A stretch of 64,000 nt of DNA from Cordilura impudica (lineage: Eukaryota; Arthropoda; Insecta; Diptera; Scathophagidae), in assembly GCA_963682025.1 (NCBI GenBank), contig OY821521.1, positions 121,994,981 through 122,058,980 on the forward strand, in the 5' to 3' direction. The notes below the pieces were generated by a model that saw nothing but the letters and a program-made list of their open reading frames with translations, was not told the origin of the DNA and searched no databases. A program made the position numbers and the translations under genes. Shown piece by piece: positions 28,801-37,856 of the stretch; the stretch's first letter is position 1, and the number at the start of each line of letters is the position of its first letter.

Positions 28801-29835
28801 TACTACATGGAAAAACTAAATGACATAATTGGACAAAATGGTTCGATCAGGGGCTTAGCCCTATACGAGGGTTTATAGACAAGCACTAATAGTTTCGAAA
28901 AAGATCAAAAATATGAAAATCGCTCGTTACGTTTTTGAGAAATATTGATTTTAAAAAAATATGAATTTTTCAGTACTATATGGAAAAACTAAATGACATA
29001 ATTGGACAAAATGGTTCGATCAGGGGCTTAGCCCTATATGAGGGTTTATAGACAAGCACTAATAGTTTAGAAAAAGATCAAAAATATGAAAATCGCTCGT
29101 TACGTTTTTGAGAAAAATCGATTTTAAATAAATATATAAATTTTTTTCCCTAGTACTATATGGAAAAACTAAATGACATAATTGGACAAAATGGTTCGAT
29201 TAGGGGCTTAGCCCTATACGGGGGTTTATAGACAAGCACTAATAGTTTAGAAAAAGATCAAAACTATGAAAATCTTTCGTTACTTTTTTGAGATATATCG
29301 ATTTTAATAAAATATGAATTTTTTTCCCTAGTACTATATGGAAAAACTAAATGAAATAATTGGACAAAACGGTTCGATCAGGGGCTTAGCCCTATATGAG
29401 GGTTCATAGAGAAGCACTAATAGTTTAGAAAAATATCAAAACTATGAAAATCTTTCGTTACTTTTTTGATATATCGATTTTAAAAAAATATGAATTTTTT
29501 TCCCTAGTACTATATGGAATAACTAAATGACATAATTGGACAGAATGGTTCGATCAGGGGCTTATCCCTATATGAGAGTTTATAGACGAGCACTAATAGT
29601 TTCGAAAAAGATCAAAAATATGAAAATCGCTCGCTACGTTTTTAAGAAATATCGATTTTAAAAAAATATGCATTTTTTCCCTAGTACTATGTGGAAAAAC
29701 TAAATGACATAATTGGACAAAATGGTTTGATCAGGGGCTTAGCCCTATATGAGGGTTTATAGACAAGCACTAATAGTTTAGAAAAAGATCAAAAATATGA
29801 AAATCGCTCGTTACGTTTTTGAGAAATATCGATTT

Positions 29836-29937
29836 AATATGGGACTTGACGAAAATCATATCGTATCAAATAGAGAATGTCCGGTATATCAAAATATGCT
29901 TAATATGAAAAAGAAAAGGCTGGGGTTAATAGTTTAA
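29836..29937 (+). pseudogene. Family A ORF1 C-terminus (last CCHC knuckle) and its TAA stop
   Basis: Reading from 29,836, the frame holds an NHIVSNRECPVY stretch, the second half of a gag-like CCHC zinc knuckle, then a basic tail (MKKKRLGLIV) and a TAA at 29,935-29,937. The same residues occur in A2, with most codon differences synonymous. The knuckle's first two cysteines are lost to the satellite junction. The TAA is followed in the same frame by CAATCACAG and then by endonuclease sequence. ORF1 proteins of this kind bind element RNA in the ribonucleoprotein. Confidence 0.8.
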
Positions 29938-30750
29938 CAATCACAGGAAATACATGGCATCTACGCAAATATATGCGGATTAGTTAATAACTAAATTCAA
30001 TTGGAAATAATTGCTGATTAAAAAAAAACCCAGACTTCATTATACTTACAGAGACCCATTTAACAAAAGATATATATGAACGAGAAATACTACTACATGA
30101 ATATAAACAATATAGTACACGGTCAAACTCAAAAAGGACGGGGGGACTTACTATATATTTTAAAAAACTATGGAACATTACACAAATTTTTGAAAAAACT
30201 TCCGACTCAAATTATTAGATTAGTGCTTACGTGGCCAAATTTGGTAAAAAAAAAAACAAATCGTAATAATGGCGGTTTATAGATCACAGTTTTTAACAAT
30301 TAATTGAAGACATATCTGAAACAACTTATGATATAATAGTAGCAGGTGATTTCAACATCGATTGGAATAAAGAAGAAACTTATAAAAGCAGATTGGAAAA
30401 TGTTTTGCATGATAATGGACTAAAGCAGATAGTAAACGAATATACAAGAATCACAAAAAATTCGAGAACAATAATAGACTACGTTATAACAAATAATGAT
30501 CATATAACAACGAAAATCAAAAGCGCCAATAAAATATCAGACCATGAAGCAATAGATATAAAAATTGAATATAAAAATGAAAATCAAAACCAAAGAAATA
30601 GAAAAGAAATTGAAATATTTAATTATAATCAGGATCTATTCAATAGAGAACTCAGTGCAATATTAGAATATAATGAAAATTATAGTGTTTATAAGAGCGT
30701 GGATATAATTGACACATGTATCGAAAATACGATTAAAAAATTTACAAACA
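29938..30750 (+). pseudogene. Family A ORF2, endonuclease domain, decayed
   Basis: In the frame continuing past the TAA at 29,935, residues read IYANICGLVNN (first endonuclease motif, N and G conserved), then TETHLT (catalytic Glu) near 30,050 and GDFNIDW near 30,345-30,365. SDHEAIDIKI (catalytic Asp-His) follows near 30,540. Two extra in-frame stops, near 29,990 and 30,018, replace Tyr and Glu codons of A2, and a frame change lies between about 30,190 and 30,300. This nickase cuts target DNA for target-primed reverse transcription. The intact stretch 30,393-30,770 covers the C-terminal half; its last residues run into repeat R1. Confidence 0.8.
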
Positions 30751-31537
30751 AACAAGTAAGAAAATTATAGTCGGTCTAGCCCGACTATACGATACCCTAT
30801 ACCATGGTTTAGAGACACTATCTCTTCGGTCCAACTAATTGGATATAGCAAATAAGCATAAACCAAATTTGAGTGGCATTTTTATTAATTTTTTTGGCTG
30901 CAGATATGAAAAAGTTCATATCGGATGATATGTCTATATGGGGCTAGGTCCAAAAAAAGACCGATTCTGACCATATTTGGTAAAGTCACTTACACTTTGA
31001 AAAAATATATACAAACAAAATTTGAGAAGAATCAGTGCAATATTTTTGTTTTTTGATAGATTTAAGTGAAGATCGGGAAGCAGCTCTATATGGGGCCTAT
31101 GACTAAGAGTTGTCCAATAGGGATCATTTATGGACTACTGATTAATGGATGTAATATGTACATATAAACCCAATTTGACTAAGATTTGTATGATAATTTG
31201 GATCTTATGGCAATATATGTTGATTTCATAGGGGTCATTTGTATGGGGGCTAGGTCTGAACATGGACCGATTCTCACCAATTTCAATAGCGTTCATCCCG
31301 TGGCCGATAAAAGATCAAATACCAAATTTCATCAAAATATATTCATATTTGCGACCTGCAGTTTGATTACAAGCTTTACATGGACACACAGACGGACGGA
31401 CATCGTTAAATCGAATCAGATAGTGATTCTGATTCGATCGGTATAATTAAAGATGGGTGTAGGTCAAATATTTTTGGTTGTTACAAACAGCAGCACAAAG
31501 TCATTATACCCAAACCACATAGTGGTATAGGGTATAA
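30751..31537. mobile_element. Dispersed non-coding repeat R1 inserted in A1
   Basis: About 787 bases interrupt the A1 ORF2. The left end has a perfect 9-bp stem (30,766-30,774 with 30,781-30,789, loop TCTAGC) followed by CGATACCCTATACC. The right end has CCACATAGTGG and GGTATAGGGTATA, so the ends carry the inverted sequence GGTATAGGGTAT. A CAGACGGACGGACATCG segment lies near 31,390. A second copy, R2, starts near 50,965. I associate repeats with this pattern with higher flies but cannot name the family. Terminal hairpins and lack of coding capacity would fit a Helentron-like or other non-autonomous element, which is a guess. Short ORFs inside it have no support. Confidence 0.7.
30766..30789. 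other. Terminal hairpin of repeat R1
   Basis: TATAGTCGG pairs perfectly with CCGACTATA around a six-base loop. In R2 (50,979-51,002) the stem is TAAAGTCGG with CCGACTTTA. One position changes on both sides and pairing is kept. Confidence 0.75.
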
Positions 31538-32375
31538 AAAATAGTGAATATAAAGAACGATGTTAACAAATGGTTCAACGAAGACTTAAAAATACTCAAA
31601 AGAGAAAAAATTATTAAATACCAAATCGCTAAAACGGAAAATACAGAATCTGCATGGAATGAATATAAATTAATAAGAAATATGTATAAAAATAAAATTG
31701 AAAATGAAAAAAACAAATATGTTAACAACAAAATTAATAATTCCAAAGACCAGAAACAAATGTGGAATGCAATAAAAAACTTAGTACTTAAGAAAAATGC
31801 CAATGTGATAAAAATGTGATGTTTAACAATATAGAGTATAAGGATGACTATCAAATCGCTACCCAATTTAATAATTATTTTGTCGATAGTGTTAAATCAA
31901 TAACGGATGCAATAGAAAAAGTGCAATATACAAACAACATACCTGTGATATTTTCTAGATTTAAATTTCGTGCAATATCTTTAATAGAACTTAAAAACAT
32001 ATGCAAATGCCTAAAGAACAAACAAGATTTTAACAAAGTCTCAATTAAGATAGTTTTAGATAATTGGAACATTATTGGTAAAAATTTGCTTTACATTATA
32101 AATAAATCTTTCAAGACTGGTATATTCCCTGAAAATTGGAAGTATTCTATGGTAACACCTGTGGAAAAAATAGCCAAAACAAACAAATGTGAAGAATTCC
32201 GACCAATAAACACCTTAAAAACATTTGAAAAAATTATAGAAAAAATTGCTAAAGAACAGTTGGAATGTTATATGGAAGAAAACTATATGTTTTCAAAATA
32301 TCAATCTGGTTTCAGGAAAAAATACTCATGCGAAACAACGGTAAACTATGTGATAAATAAATGGAAATATTGTAA
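31538..32375 (+). pseudogene. Family A ORF2, linker and N-terminal RT fragment
   Basis: After R1 the A1 protein resumes with VNKWFNEDLKILKREK and DQKQMWNAIKNLVLKK, matching A2. It then changes frame near 31,818 and runs through GIFPENWKYSMVTPVEK and EEFRPINTLKTFEKIIEKI (RT motif regions 0-1). It ends at YQSGFRKKYSCETTVNYVIN before element B1 interrupts it at 32,375. The protein continues at 36,687 with IMAIFLDLKRAFEAIDRE, which confirms the insertion. A premature TGA at 31,817-31,819 and the insertion inactivate it. Confidence 0.85.
32362..32375 (+). repeat. Left target-site duplication of B1
   Basis: TGGAAATATTGTAA here is repeated exactly at 36,673-36,686, on the far side of B1. Removing B1 and one copy restores the A1 reverse-transcriptase reading frame region. 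Confidence 0.9.
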
Positions 32376-32596
32376 ATTCAATTTTCAATTATATATTCTT
32401 CCTTTATTTACATATTTTAACAAATTTGATATTTACATATGAGATCTTATCTTTACATAGATATTTCAACAAATAATATATAGGATCTAAAGACATTAAA
32501 TAGTTTTTATTTTATTTTTTAATGATTTTTAAAGGAAAATGGGAGGGAAAAAACCTTTATATGATTTAATAAATTCAAATACTACCTGAAAATATT

Positions 32597-32647
32597 TATA
32601 TGCTTATAGAAGGTTTATTAGAAATAATAGACCTCTATAAGCATATA
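32597..32647 (-). other. 3' UTR stem-loop of B1
   Basis: TATATGCTTATAG near 32,597 pairs with CTATAAGCATATA at 32,635-32,647, and the inner AGGTTTATTA pairs with TAATAGACCT. The same structure is in B2 at 51,897-51,947. It lies between the ORF2 stop (32,677) and the element's 3' end. LINE 3' hairpins can be recognition sites for the reverse transcriptase; that role is inferred here. Confidence 0.7.
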
Positions 32648-32676
32648 ATTTTCAATTTGGTGATTTCTTTTTAATT

Positions 32677-33018
32677 TTACGTTACTTCTCTACATTCTCT
32701 TATCAGTGGGTAAGAGGAATTTTCAATTTTGGCAAAATAATTGTTGTTAATCCTTGTTATGAAATCGATAATTTTTTCATAACCTGTTTCTTCATGAAGA
32801 AGATTTGTAGGATACCTCCAGGGCTTTTTATTTATCATTTTAAGACATTTGTTTTGTATAATTTGTAAGCGTTTTAGGTGGCAGTTGGCAGCGTCACTCC
32901 AAATTGGACACGCGTATGTTAATATTGGCCTTATAACACTTTTGAATAGGAGATTTTTTGTTTTTGGGGTTTAGAAATGACCTTCTATTTAGAAGTGGCC
33001 ATAATGCTTTAAATGATT
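32677..33018 (-). pseudogene. B1 ORF2 C-terminal tail out of frame
   Basis: The B2 tail (frame at 51,978-52,373) shows the expected protein, including CQKAIKSFKALWPLLNRRSF and a YACPIWSEAANCH-like segment. In B1 the same residues occur here in two other frames. One frameshift lies near 33,055, where the long frame enters LLLNNILWLRAKKL and stops at 33,019. Another lies near 32,950, in the run of A and C bases after RRSFLN. The ancestral stop would be TAA at 32,677-32,679. Confidence 0.75.
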
Positions 33019-35346
33019 TTATAGCTTTTTGGCACGTAGCCATAATATGTTGTTTAAAAGTAAGCTTTTGTCCACGACAACTCCGAGATATTTGACATGA
33101 TTAACTATATTTATGGTATTATTTCCAATATGAAGATGACGTCTTGGCAATCTTTTGGGAGATTTGTTGAACGGAAAAATAATTGCTTGGGTCTTGTTTG
33201 GATTAATTTTGATTTTCCATTTGTGAAAATATTTACTGCAATTTACAAGTCCCTTTTCCATTTTCTTCAGGAGTGCACTTGTAAGTTTGTTTGAAGAAAT
33301 TAACGCAGTATCATCTGCGTAGTAAGCAATTTTCATATATTTCGGGACTTTGAAATCGGATGTATATATCGAGTAAAGCAATGGCGACAAGACTGATCCT
33401 TGAGGTAACCCTGTGGTAATGGTTTTTGGAGATGATGTTTCATTATTAATCGCAACTTTAAAGCTTCTGCCGTGAATGAAATCTGAAATAAGTTTGCATA
33501 AATATTTTGGTACATTTGCATCAAGAAGTTTAAATACTAGGCCATTATGCCAAACGGTGTCAAACGCTTTTTCGATATCCAACAATATTAGACCCGTTGA
33601 ACGTTTATTGTTTTTATTGCTGATTATTTGATTTTTAATTCTGTTTATTTGGTGAGTAGTGCTATGCCCTTTTTTAAATCCAAATTGTTCTTTAGCAACA
33701 ATAGAATTGGTCGTTACAAATTCACTAAGACGAGAATGTAGAATTTTTTCAAATATTTTACCAAAGTTACTTAATAGACTAATAGGTCTATAGCTATTTG
33801 GGTTATTTTTGGGCTTGCTAGGTTTGTTGACAGCTATAACCTTAGCATTTTTGAAATGGTTTGGGAAATAGTTGAGTTTGATGCAGCTGTTAAATATTAT
33901 AACCAGTAATTTTAGAGCTTTGAGTGGTAGTTTCTTTAAGAGCAGGTTGGGAACATTGTCAAAACCAGGAGATTTTGAGGGTTTTATTAATGAGACAATA
34001 TTCATTACTTCTTCTAGAGATGTATAAATTGCTGACTCAGAAGTGGGATTTTCCTTCCTAAAATTATTTACTGTTGAATTTATTACTATATCCGCTGAGT
34101 GGTTGTAATTCGAAGTGAGGTTATTTGCTTTGACAAATGTATTTGCCAGGACTTCAGCCTTGTCCTTATCAGATGTTATCCTTGTATTTCCAACCTCAAG
34201 GTGAGAGATTTGATTTTTTCCTTTTCCTCGCAAGTTCCTGCTTATTCTCCAAAATGATTTATCACCTGGTTTTAAATTGGATAATAATTGACACCATTTG
34301 TTATTGCGTTCCGAATTAATTCTTTTATCAATCATGTTACTTAGAAACTTAGTACATTGATTATAAAAAGTTTGCTCGGCTATATTTGAAGATCGTTGGC
34401 TTTTTCTTTTAAAGCTTCTTCTTAGTTTAATATATTTCACAGTACTATCTGGTAATGTGTAATTATTTTGTTGGGTTATTTTAGGTGTAGACGCATCCCT
34501 TGCTTCGAAGACTACATTTATAAATTTTTGTATTTCCTGATCAATTACTACCTTGGTATTGTATATATCCGAATTTAACGTGATTTTATTTTCTAAAAAA
34601 TTCATATAAATGTTCCAGTTGGTTGCACTATAATCATAATAGTTGAGGTCAACCTGCGAGGCCACTGATCTTTTAAGTGTACACATAATGGGGCGATGGT
34701 CTGATGGTATTTCGTAATCCATTGTCTTTACGTCTATATTTAAAGCGGTATTGCTTAAAATAATATCGACTGTGGATGCTTCGCGATTGTGTTGATGGGG
34801 GAATAGGGTTGGACTATTAGGATAGTGTATAAAAAAATTGCTTGATTGCTGTAGATTGTTGAGTGCTATTCCTGCAGTATTATTTGAACGGCAATTCCAA
34901 GAGCAATGTTTAGCATTTAGGTCACCAAAAACTATGTATTCTTTGGTGGAAGGTGTTAGGTTCAAGATATCAGCACAGAAGTTGTGGGTATATCTTGGTG
35001 AATATAACGAAGATACAACAATAGGTCTATTATTTATAATAACTTCAATTGATATGTTTTCGATTGATGAAGTGTTTGATATAAAGAGGTTTTTATGAGC
35101 GACAGATTTATGAATTAACAGAGCTACTCCTCCTCCTCTAGCATCTGTTCTGTCACTTCTATATAAATAATAATTTTTAAAAAAGGGTCTATGATTTTCT
35201 GAAAAAAATGTTTCATTCAAAGACGCTATTTTAATATTTTTTCTTTCAATTAGTATTTCAAATTGTTTTAATTTAGAAAAGTTTGAAATGCCATTAGCAT
35301 TCAAGTGAATCATTTTGAATTCGTTTAAATTATTAGTATAATCCAT
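33019..35346 (-). CDS. B1 ORF2: endonuclease and reverse transcriptase (775 aa, C-terminally frameshifted)
   Basis: This is the replication enzyme of a jockey-like LINE. An APE-type endonuclease fills about residues 10-225: HLNANGIS (N), SLNETFF (Glu), a YSPRYTHN region, GDLNAKHCSWN, and PSDHRPIM (catalytic Asp-His). RT fills about residues 470-745: SYRPISLLSNFGKIFEKIL, LLDIEKAFDTVWHNGL (first Asp), GLPQGSVLSPLLY, YYADDTALIS (catalytic Asp pair) and NPNKTQAIIF. It starts at the ATG at 35,346, inside the end of ORF1 (14-base overlap), an arrangement also kept in B2. It nicks target DNA and copies the element RNA. The last domain is lost to a frameshift near 33,055, so the protein is about 110 residues short and probably inactive. 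Confidence 0.92.
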   Translation of the reverse strand: MDYTNNLNEFKMIHLNANGISNFSKLKQFEILIERKNIKIASLNETFFSENHRPFFKNYYLYRSDRTDARGGGVALLIHKSVAHKNLFISNTSSIENISIEVIINNRPIVVSSLYSPRYTHNFCADILNLTPSTKEYIVFGDLNAKHCSWNCRSNNTAGIALNNLQQSSNFFIHYPNSPTLFPHQHNREASTVDIILSNTALNIDVKTMDYEIPSDHRPIMCTLKRSVASQVDLNYYDYSATNWNIYMNFLENKITLNSDIYNTKVVIDQEIQKFINVVFEARDASTPKITQQNNYTLPDSTVKYIKLRRSFKRKSQRSSNIAEQTFYNQCTKFLSNMIDKRINSERNNKWCQLLSNLKPGDKSFWRISRNLRGKGKNQISHLEVGNTRITSDKDKAEVLANTFVKANNLTSNYNHSADIVINSTVNNFRKENPTSESAIYTSLEEVMNIVSLIKPSKSPGFDNVPNLLLKKLPLKALKLLVIIFNSCIKLNYFPNHFKNAKVIAVNKPSKPKNNPNSYRPISLLSNFGKIFEKILHSRLSEFVTTNSIVAKEQFGFKKGHSTTHQINRIKNQIISNKNNKRSTGLILLDIEKAFDTVWHNGLVFKLLDANVPKYLCKLISDFIHGRSFKVAINNETSSPKTITTGLPQGSVLSPLLYSIYTSDFKVPKYMKIAYYADDTALISSNKLTSALLKKMEKGLVNCSKYFHKWKIKINPNKTQAIIFPFNKSPKRLPRRHLHIGNNTINIVNHVKYLGVVVDKSLLLNNILWLRAKKL

Positions 35347-36498
35347 GGGCGTATTTTACCATTGACATTACAACTTTGATTTGTTGTACTTTTGAAGTGC
35401 ACCTATGCAAATCATCCATAGCTGTAGTGAAAATATCAAAAAGCTCATCAATGCTAAATAAATCGTTGTTAGTTTTCAGCTGGTTAGCATATGTAGCTTT
35501 GCTGTTATTATTGATGTTATTGTTACAATTTGTGTTGTTGTTTCTTAAATTAGGGAAATCTCCCACATTAAATTGAAATGAGTTATTTTGTTGTTGTCTA
35601 TTTTTATTCGGACTTTTAGAAGTAACTCTTGTTCTAGTTTCCAAATAGAGAGAACGTAACGGACAGTTGATATCGTTTGCAGAGTGATCAGTTCTCTCTT
35701 TTCCTTGTTTTTTGCAATTAAAGCAAGTAAAAACAGCTGGCCTTTTTTCATTTGTGTTAAACGGACACACACTTGTGTGATGTTGTTCTGCACATATCAT
35801 ACATGCAGCACTACGATGGCAATGTTCACCGCCATGGCCATACATCAAGCAGTTCCAGCATTGAGTTGGTTTGTTCTTGGATTTCGTTTTGTATTTTTTC
35901 CAAGAAATTATAATGTTAGAAATTGTTCGTACATTTTTTAAAGCAGTTGGATTAAAATTTTTACGAACAAATTGAACTTTATAAACTGCATTATTGTTTG
36001 AACTGAATTTGGTGACTATTTCAGTTACGGAAGAGGGGGATAGGTTGTAGTTTTTTAGCTCCTTGGAGATTTCCTCAGAGCTTATGCGGGGTAAACCGTG
36101 TAAAAATGTGGTGTATAACCTATTTTCTTTGGAGCCATAAGAATGAAACTCCATCTTATTCTCTTTAAGTATTTGTTTGTAGCATTCGTACATTTTATTA
36201 CTAGGAGCAAAAATTTTGGTACCAATTGAAGTACGTTTGAAAATGCAATCCTTACCAAGCAGCTTTTGTATATCTGTAAATGAAGCATTAGCTTCTACAA
36301 CAATCGGTGGAGGTTTGTGTTCCTTAACATCGTTAATATTTGATACGGGAGTTACGTCCATATCATTGAGGCCAGCAAGCAGGCTAAATCTGTTGCTTGA
36401 AGTTGACGCCATGTTCGGGTTAACAAAACCCGGAGGAAGTTTTGTCATCTTCTTATTCACAAGCTTTCTTTTTGATGAAGACTTGGCCCTCGGGCCAT
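35333..36498 (-). CDS. B1 ORF1: gag-like nucleic-acid-binding protein with three CCHC knuckles
   Basis: It binds element RNA in the retrotransposition particle. The N-terminus is basic (SSSKRKL), followed by a conserved mid-region (about residues 90-200 of the frame) typical of jockey ORF1, with FLHGLPRI and SPSSVTEIV. Three knuckles follow: CWNCLMYGHGGEHC, CMICAEQHHTSVC, and CFNCKKQ with H and C further on (TDHSANDINC). The likely start is the ATG at 36,498, by homology to B2 (MARG at 55,937). One base is missing in the adjacent G run at about 36,489, so that ATG is out of frame with the rest. The open frame itself runs back to 36,550 without a convincing ATG; the first in-frame ATG is MTKLPPGF near 36,450. 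It ends HGLY at 35,333, overlapping ORF2. Confidence 0.88.
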
Positions 36499-36672
36499 CG
36501 CAAAATTTATATTCCTGTTTTAAGCTGGATTGTCTACCACGTGAGTTCAAATGAGATCAAGAATAGGCAATTGCAAAAACAAAAATATACACTTGTTTTT
36601 AATTTTAAATAGTTGTACTCTAAGCGCTTTGATTTTTTACACAACCGTTCGTAAAGAGAGTTAGATTCGAAC

Positions 36673-36686
36673 TGGAAATATTGTAA
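36673..36686 (+). repeat. Right target-site duplication of B1
   Basis: Exact copy of 32,362-32,375. The first base or two may belong to the element, because both B copies end in AACT(G). Confidence 0.9.
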
Positions 36687-37785
36687 TAAAAATAATAAGA
36701 TAATGGCAATTTTCTTGGACCTCAAAAGAGCGTTCGAGGCTATCGATAGAGAGCTATTGATTAAAAAACTGTATATGTATGGTATCAGAGAAATTGAACT
36801 GCAATGGTTTAAATCATATCTGACAAATCGAAAACAAATTACGAAAGTTAATGGTGTTAAATCGGATAAAATTGATAATAAAATTGGAGTGCCACAAGGT
36901 TCTATATTAGGAGCACTATTATTTATAATATATATAAATGATATGCCCAATATTTTAAATAAATGCGAAATAATTCTATATGCTGATGACGCACTGATCT
37001 ATGCTCAAGGAAATACATGATATCAACAAAATAAACAAAAACAATTGGCTGAAAATTAACAAATTAAAACTAAATGAAAAAAAACTAAAATAATGGAAAT
37101 AAACATGAACAGTAACACAGTTTTTAAAATTAATAATGAAACAATTGAAAAAGTTAATCAAATAAAATATCTGGGTTTCATAATCGATAAAGACTTAAAA
37201 TTTAAACATCACGTCGATTACATATGTAAGAAAATTGGAAAAAAAATCGGCTTTTTTAAACGGGTGCGAAATAAAATATCGATAACAACGGCAATAAATA
37301 TGTATAACACAATGATAAAACCTCATTTTGAATTCGGCTCCACAATTCTGTATACCTGCTGCACAACAACACAATTGGAAAGATTGCAAAAACTTCAAAA
37401 TAAGGCTATGCGTTCTATTTTAAAATGTAACAGATATACTCCCATCCAAAATATGCTAGATACATTGAAATGGCTAAACATACAACAAAGATTAGTATTT
37501 AATACGTTGAATTTTGTCCAAAAGATGACGATGGGTAATGCTCCAGAATACTTGATCGACCAATTGATGTACGTGGGAGAAGCTCAACCGTATAACTTAA
37601 GAAACGCGGAAAACTTTAGATTACAAAGGGTGACAACAACAGCAATGCAAAGATCTCTCTTCTTCAAGGAATTAAAAATATATAATACGTTACCTAACTA
37701 TGTCAAATTAGAAAGAAATGTTAATGTTTTTAAAAGAAATGTCACACAATTTTTAAGATATAACACAAATCAAGAAGTTGTATAA
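36687..37785 (+). pseudogene. Family A ORF2, RT palm to C-terminus (A1)
   Basis: RT motifs continue from the other side of B1: IMAIFLDLKRAFEAIDRE (first catalytic Asp), GVPQGSILGALLFIIYINDM and ILYADDALIY (catalytic Asp pair intact). Near 37,016 about two dozen bases present in A2 are missing and the frame shifts; HDINKINKNNW resumes directly. The remaining 230-residue frame (37,093-37,785) covers IKYLGFIIDKDLKF, the thumb and the C-terminal region (KPHFEFGSTILYTCC, MLDTLKWLNIQQRL, PYNLRNAENFRL). It ends with TAA at 37,785. No RNase H follows. Confidence 0.88.
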
Positions 37786-37856
37786 AAATTGTTACATATT
37801 AATTATTAGTTTTAAATTAAAGTATAATAAATACTACTACTACTACTAAAAAAAAA

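Larger units (their letters stand above)
1..29835. repeat. Satellite array, about 178-bp monomer with higher-order structure
   Basis: A continuous head-to-tail array fills the first 29.8 kb. The landmark GGTTCGATCAGGGGCTTAGC recurs at 63, 241, 414, 592 and 770, giving spacings of 178, 173, 178 and 178 bases; the 173 is a monomer that lost five bases near the GACATAATTGG segment. About 165 monomers are present. Each contains an AT-rich part with A and T runs, a GAAAATCGCTCGTTACG segment and a GGGCTTAGCCC core. Neighbouring monomers differ by a few substitutions and small indels, while the same ordered sets of variants recur kilobases away. No ORF is supported on either strand. The array starts mid-monomer, so it continues upstream of the window. 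I do not recognise it as a named satellite; a centromeric or pericentromeric role is inference. Confidence 0.97.
32376..36672 (-). mobile_element. Jockey-like non-LTR retrotransposon B1, near full length
   Basis: This is a 4.3-kb element on the minus strand, bounded by a 14-bp target-site duplication inside A1. It carries a 5' leader, a gag-like ORF1 with three zinc knuckles, ORF2 with endonuclease and RT, and a 3' UTR with a long hairpin. It lacks RNase H, which fits the jockey clade. A second copy (B2) lies at 51,670-56,105. The 5' end, AGTTYGAATCTAA in minus-strand sense, is shared by B1 and B2, so both appear close to full length at that end. Frameshifts near the ORF1 start and in the last 400 bases of ORF2 make it inactive. 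Confidence 0.9.
29836..37856 (+). mobile_element. Non-LTR retrotransposon A1, truncated and multiply interrupted
   Basis: This is a family A LINE read left to right. Its 5' part is missing: the satellite ends at 29,835 and the element starts inside the last zinc knuckle of ORF1. Surviving parts are the ORF1 tail and endonuclease start (29,836-30,750), the endonuclease-RT linker and early RT (31,538-32,375) and the RT palm and thumb to the 3' end (36,687-37,785). Dispersed repeat R1 and element B1 separate them. The 3' end is a run of TAC triplets followed by A residues at about 37,830-37,856. The family is identified by alignment to A2 at 46.4-50.8 kb and by APE-type endonuclease and LINE RT motifs. 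It belongs to the Jockey/CR1 group by motif style, with no RNase H. Several stops and deletions make it dead. Confidence 0.85.

Noticed and set aside
1..29835. Regularly spaced repeats that might be read as a CRISPR array
   Set aside because: Monomers are directly adjacent with no unique spacers, the unit is about 178 bases, and the surrounding elements are eukaryotic retrotransposons.
31186..31446. 86-codon frame inside repeat R1
   Set aside because: Not conserved in the homologous position of R2, which has stops and indels there.
36534..36550. Extending B1 ORF1 to 36,550
   Set aside because: That start is a TTG; B2 shows the family start is the ATG equivalent to 36,498, out of frame here because of a one-base loss.
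35376..36554. Open frames on the strand opposite B1 ORF1 (for example 35,376-35,576, 35,684-35,941, 36,216-36,554)
   Set aside because: They are antisense shadows of the zinc-knuckle ORF, with low-complexity hydrophobic translations and no motifs.
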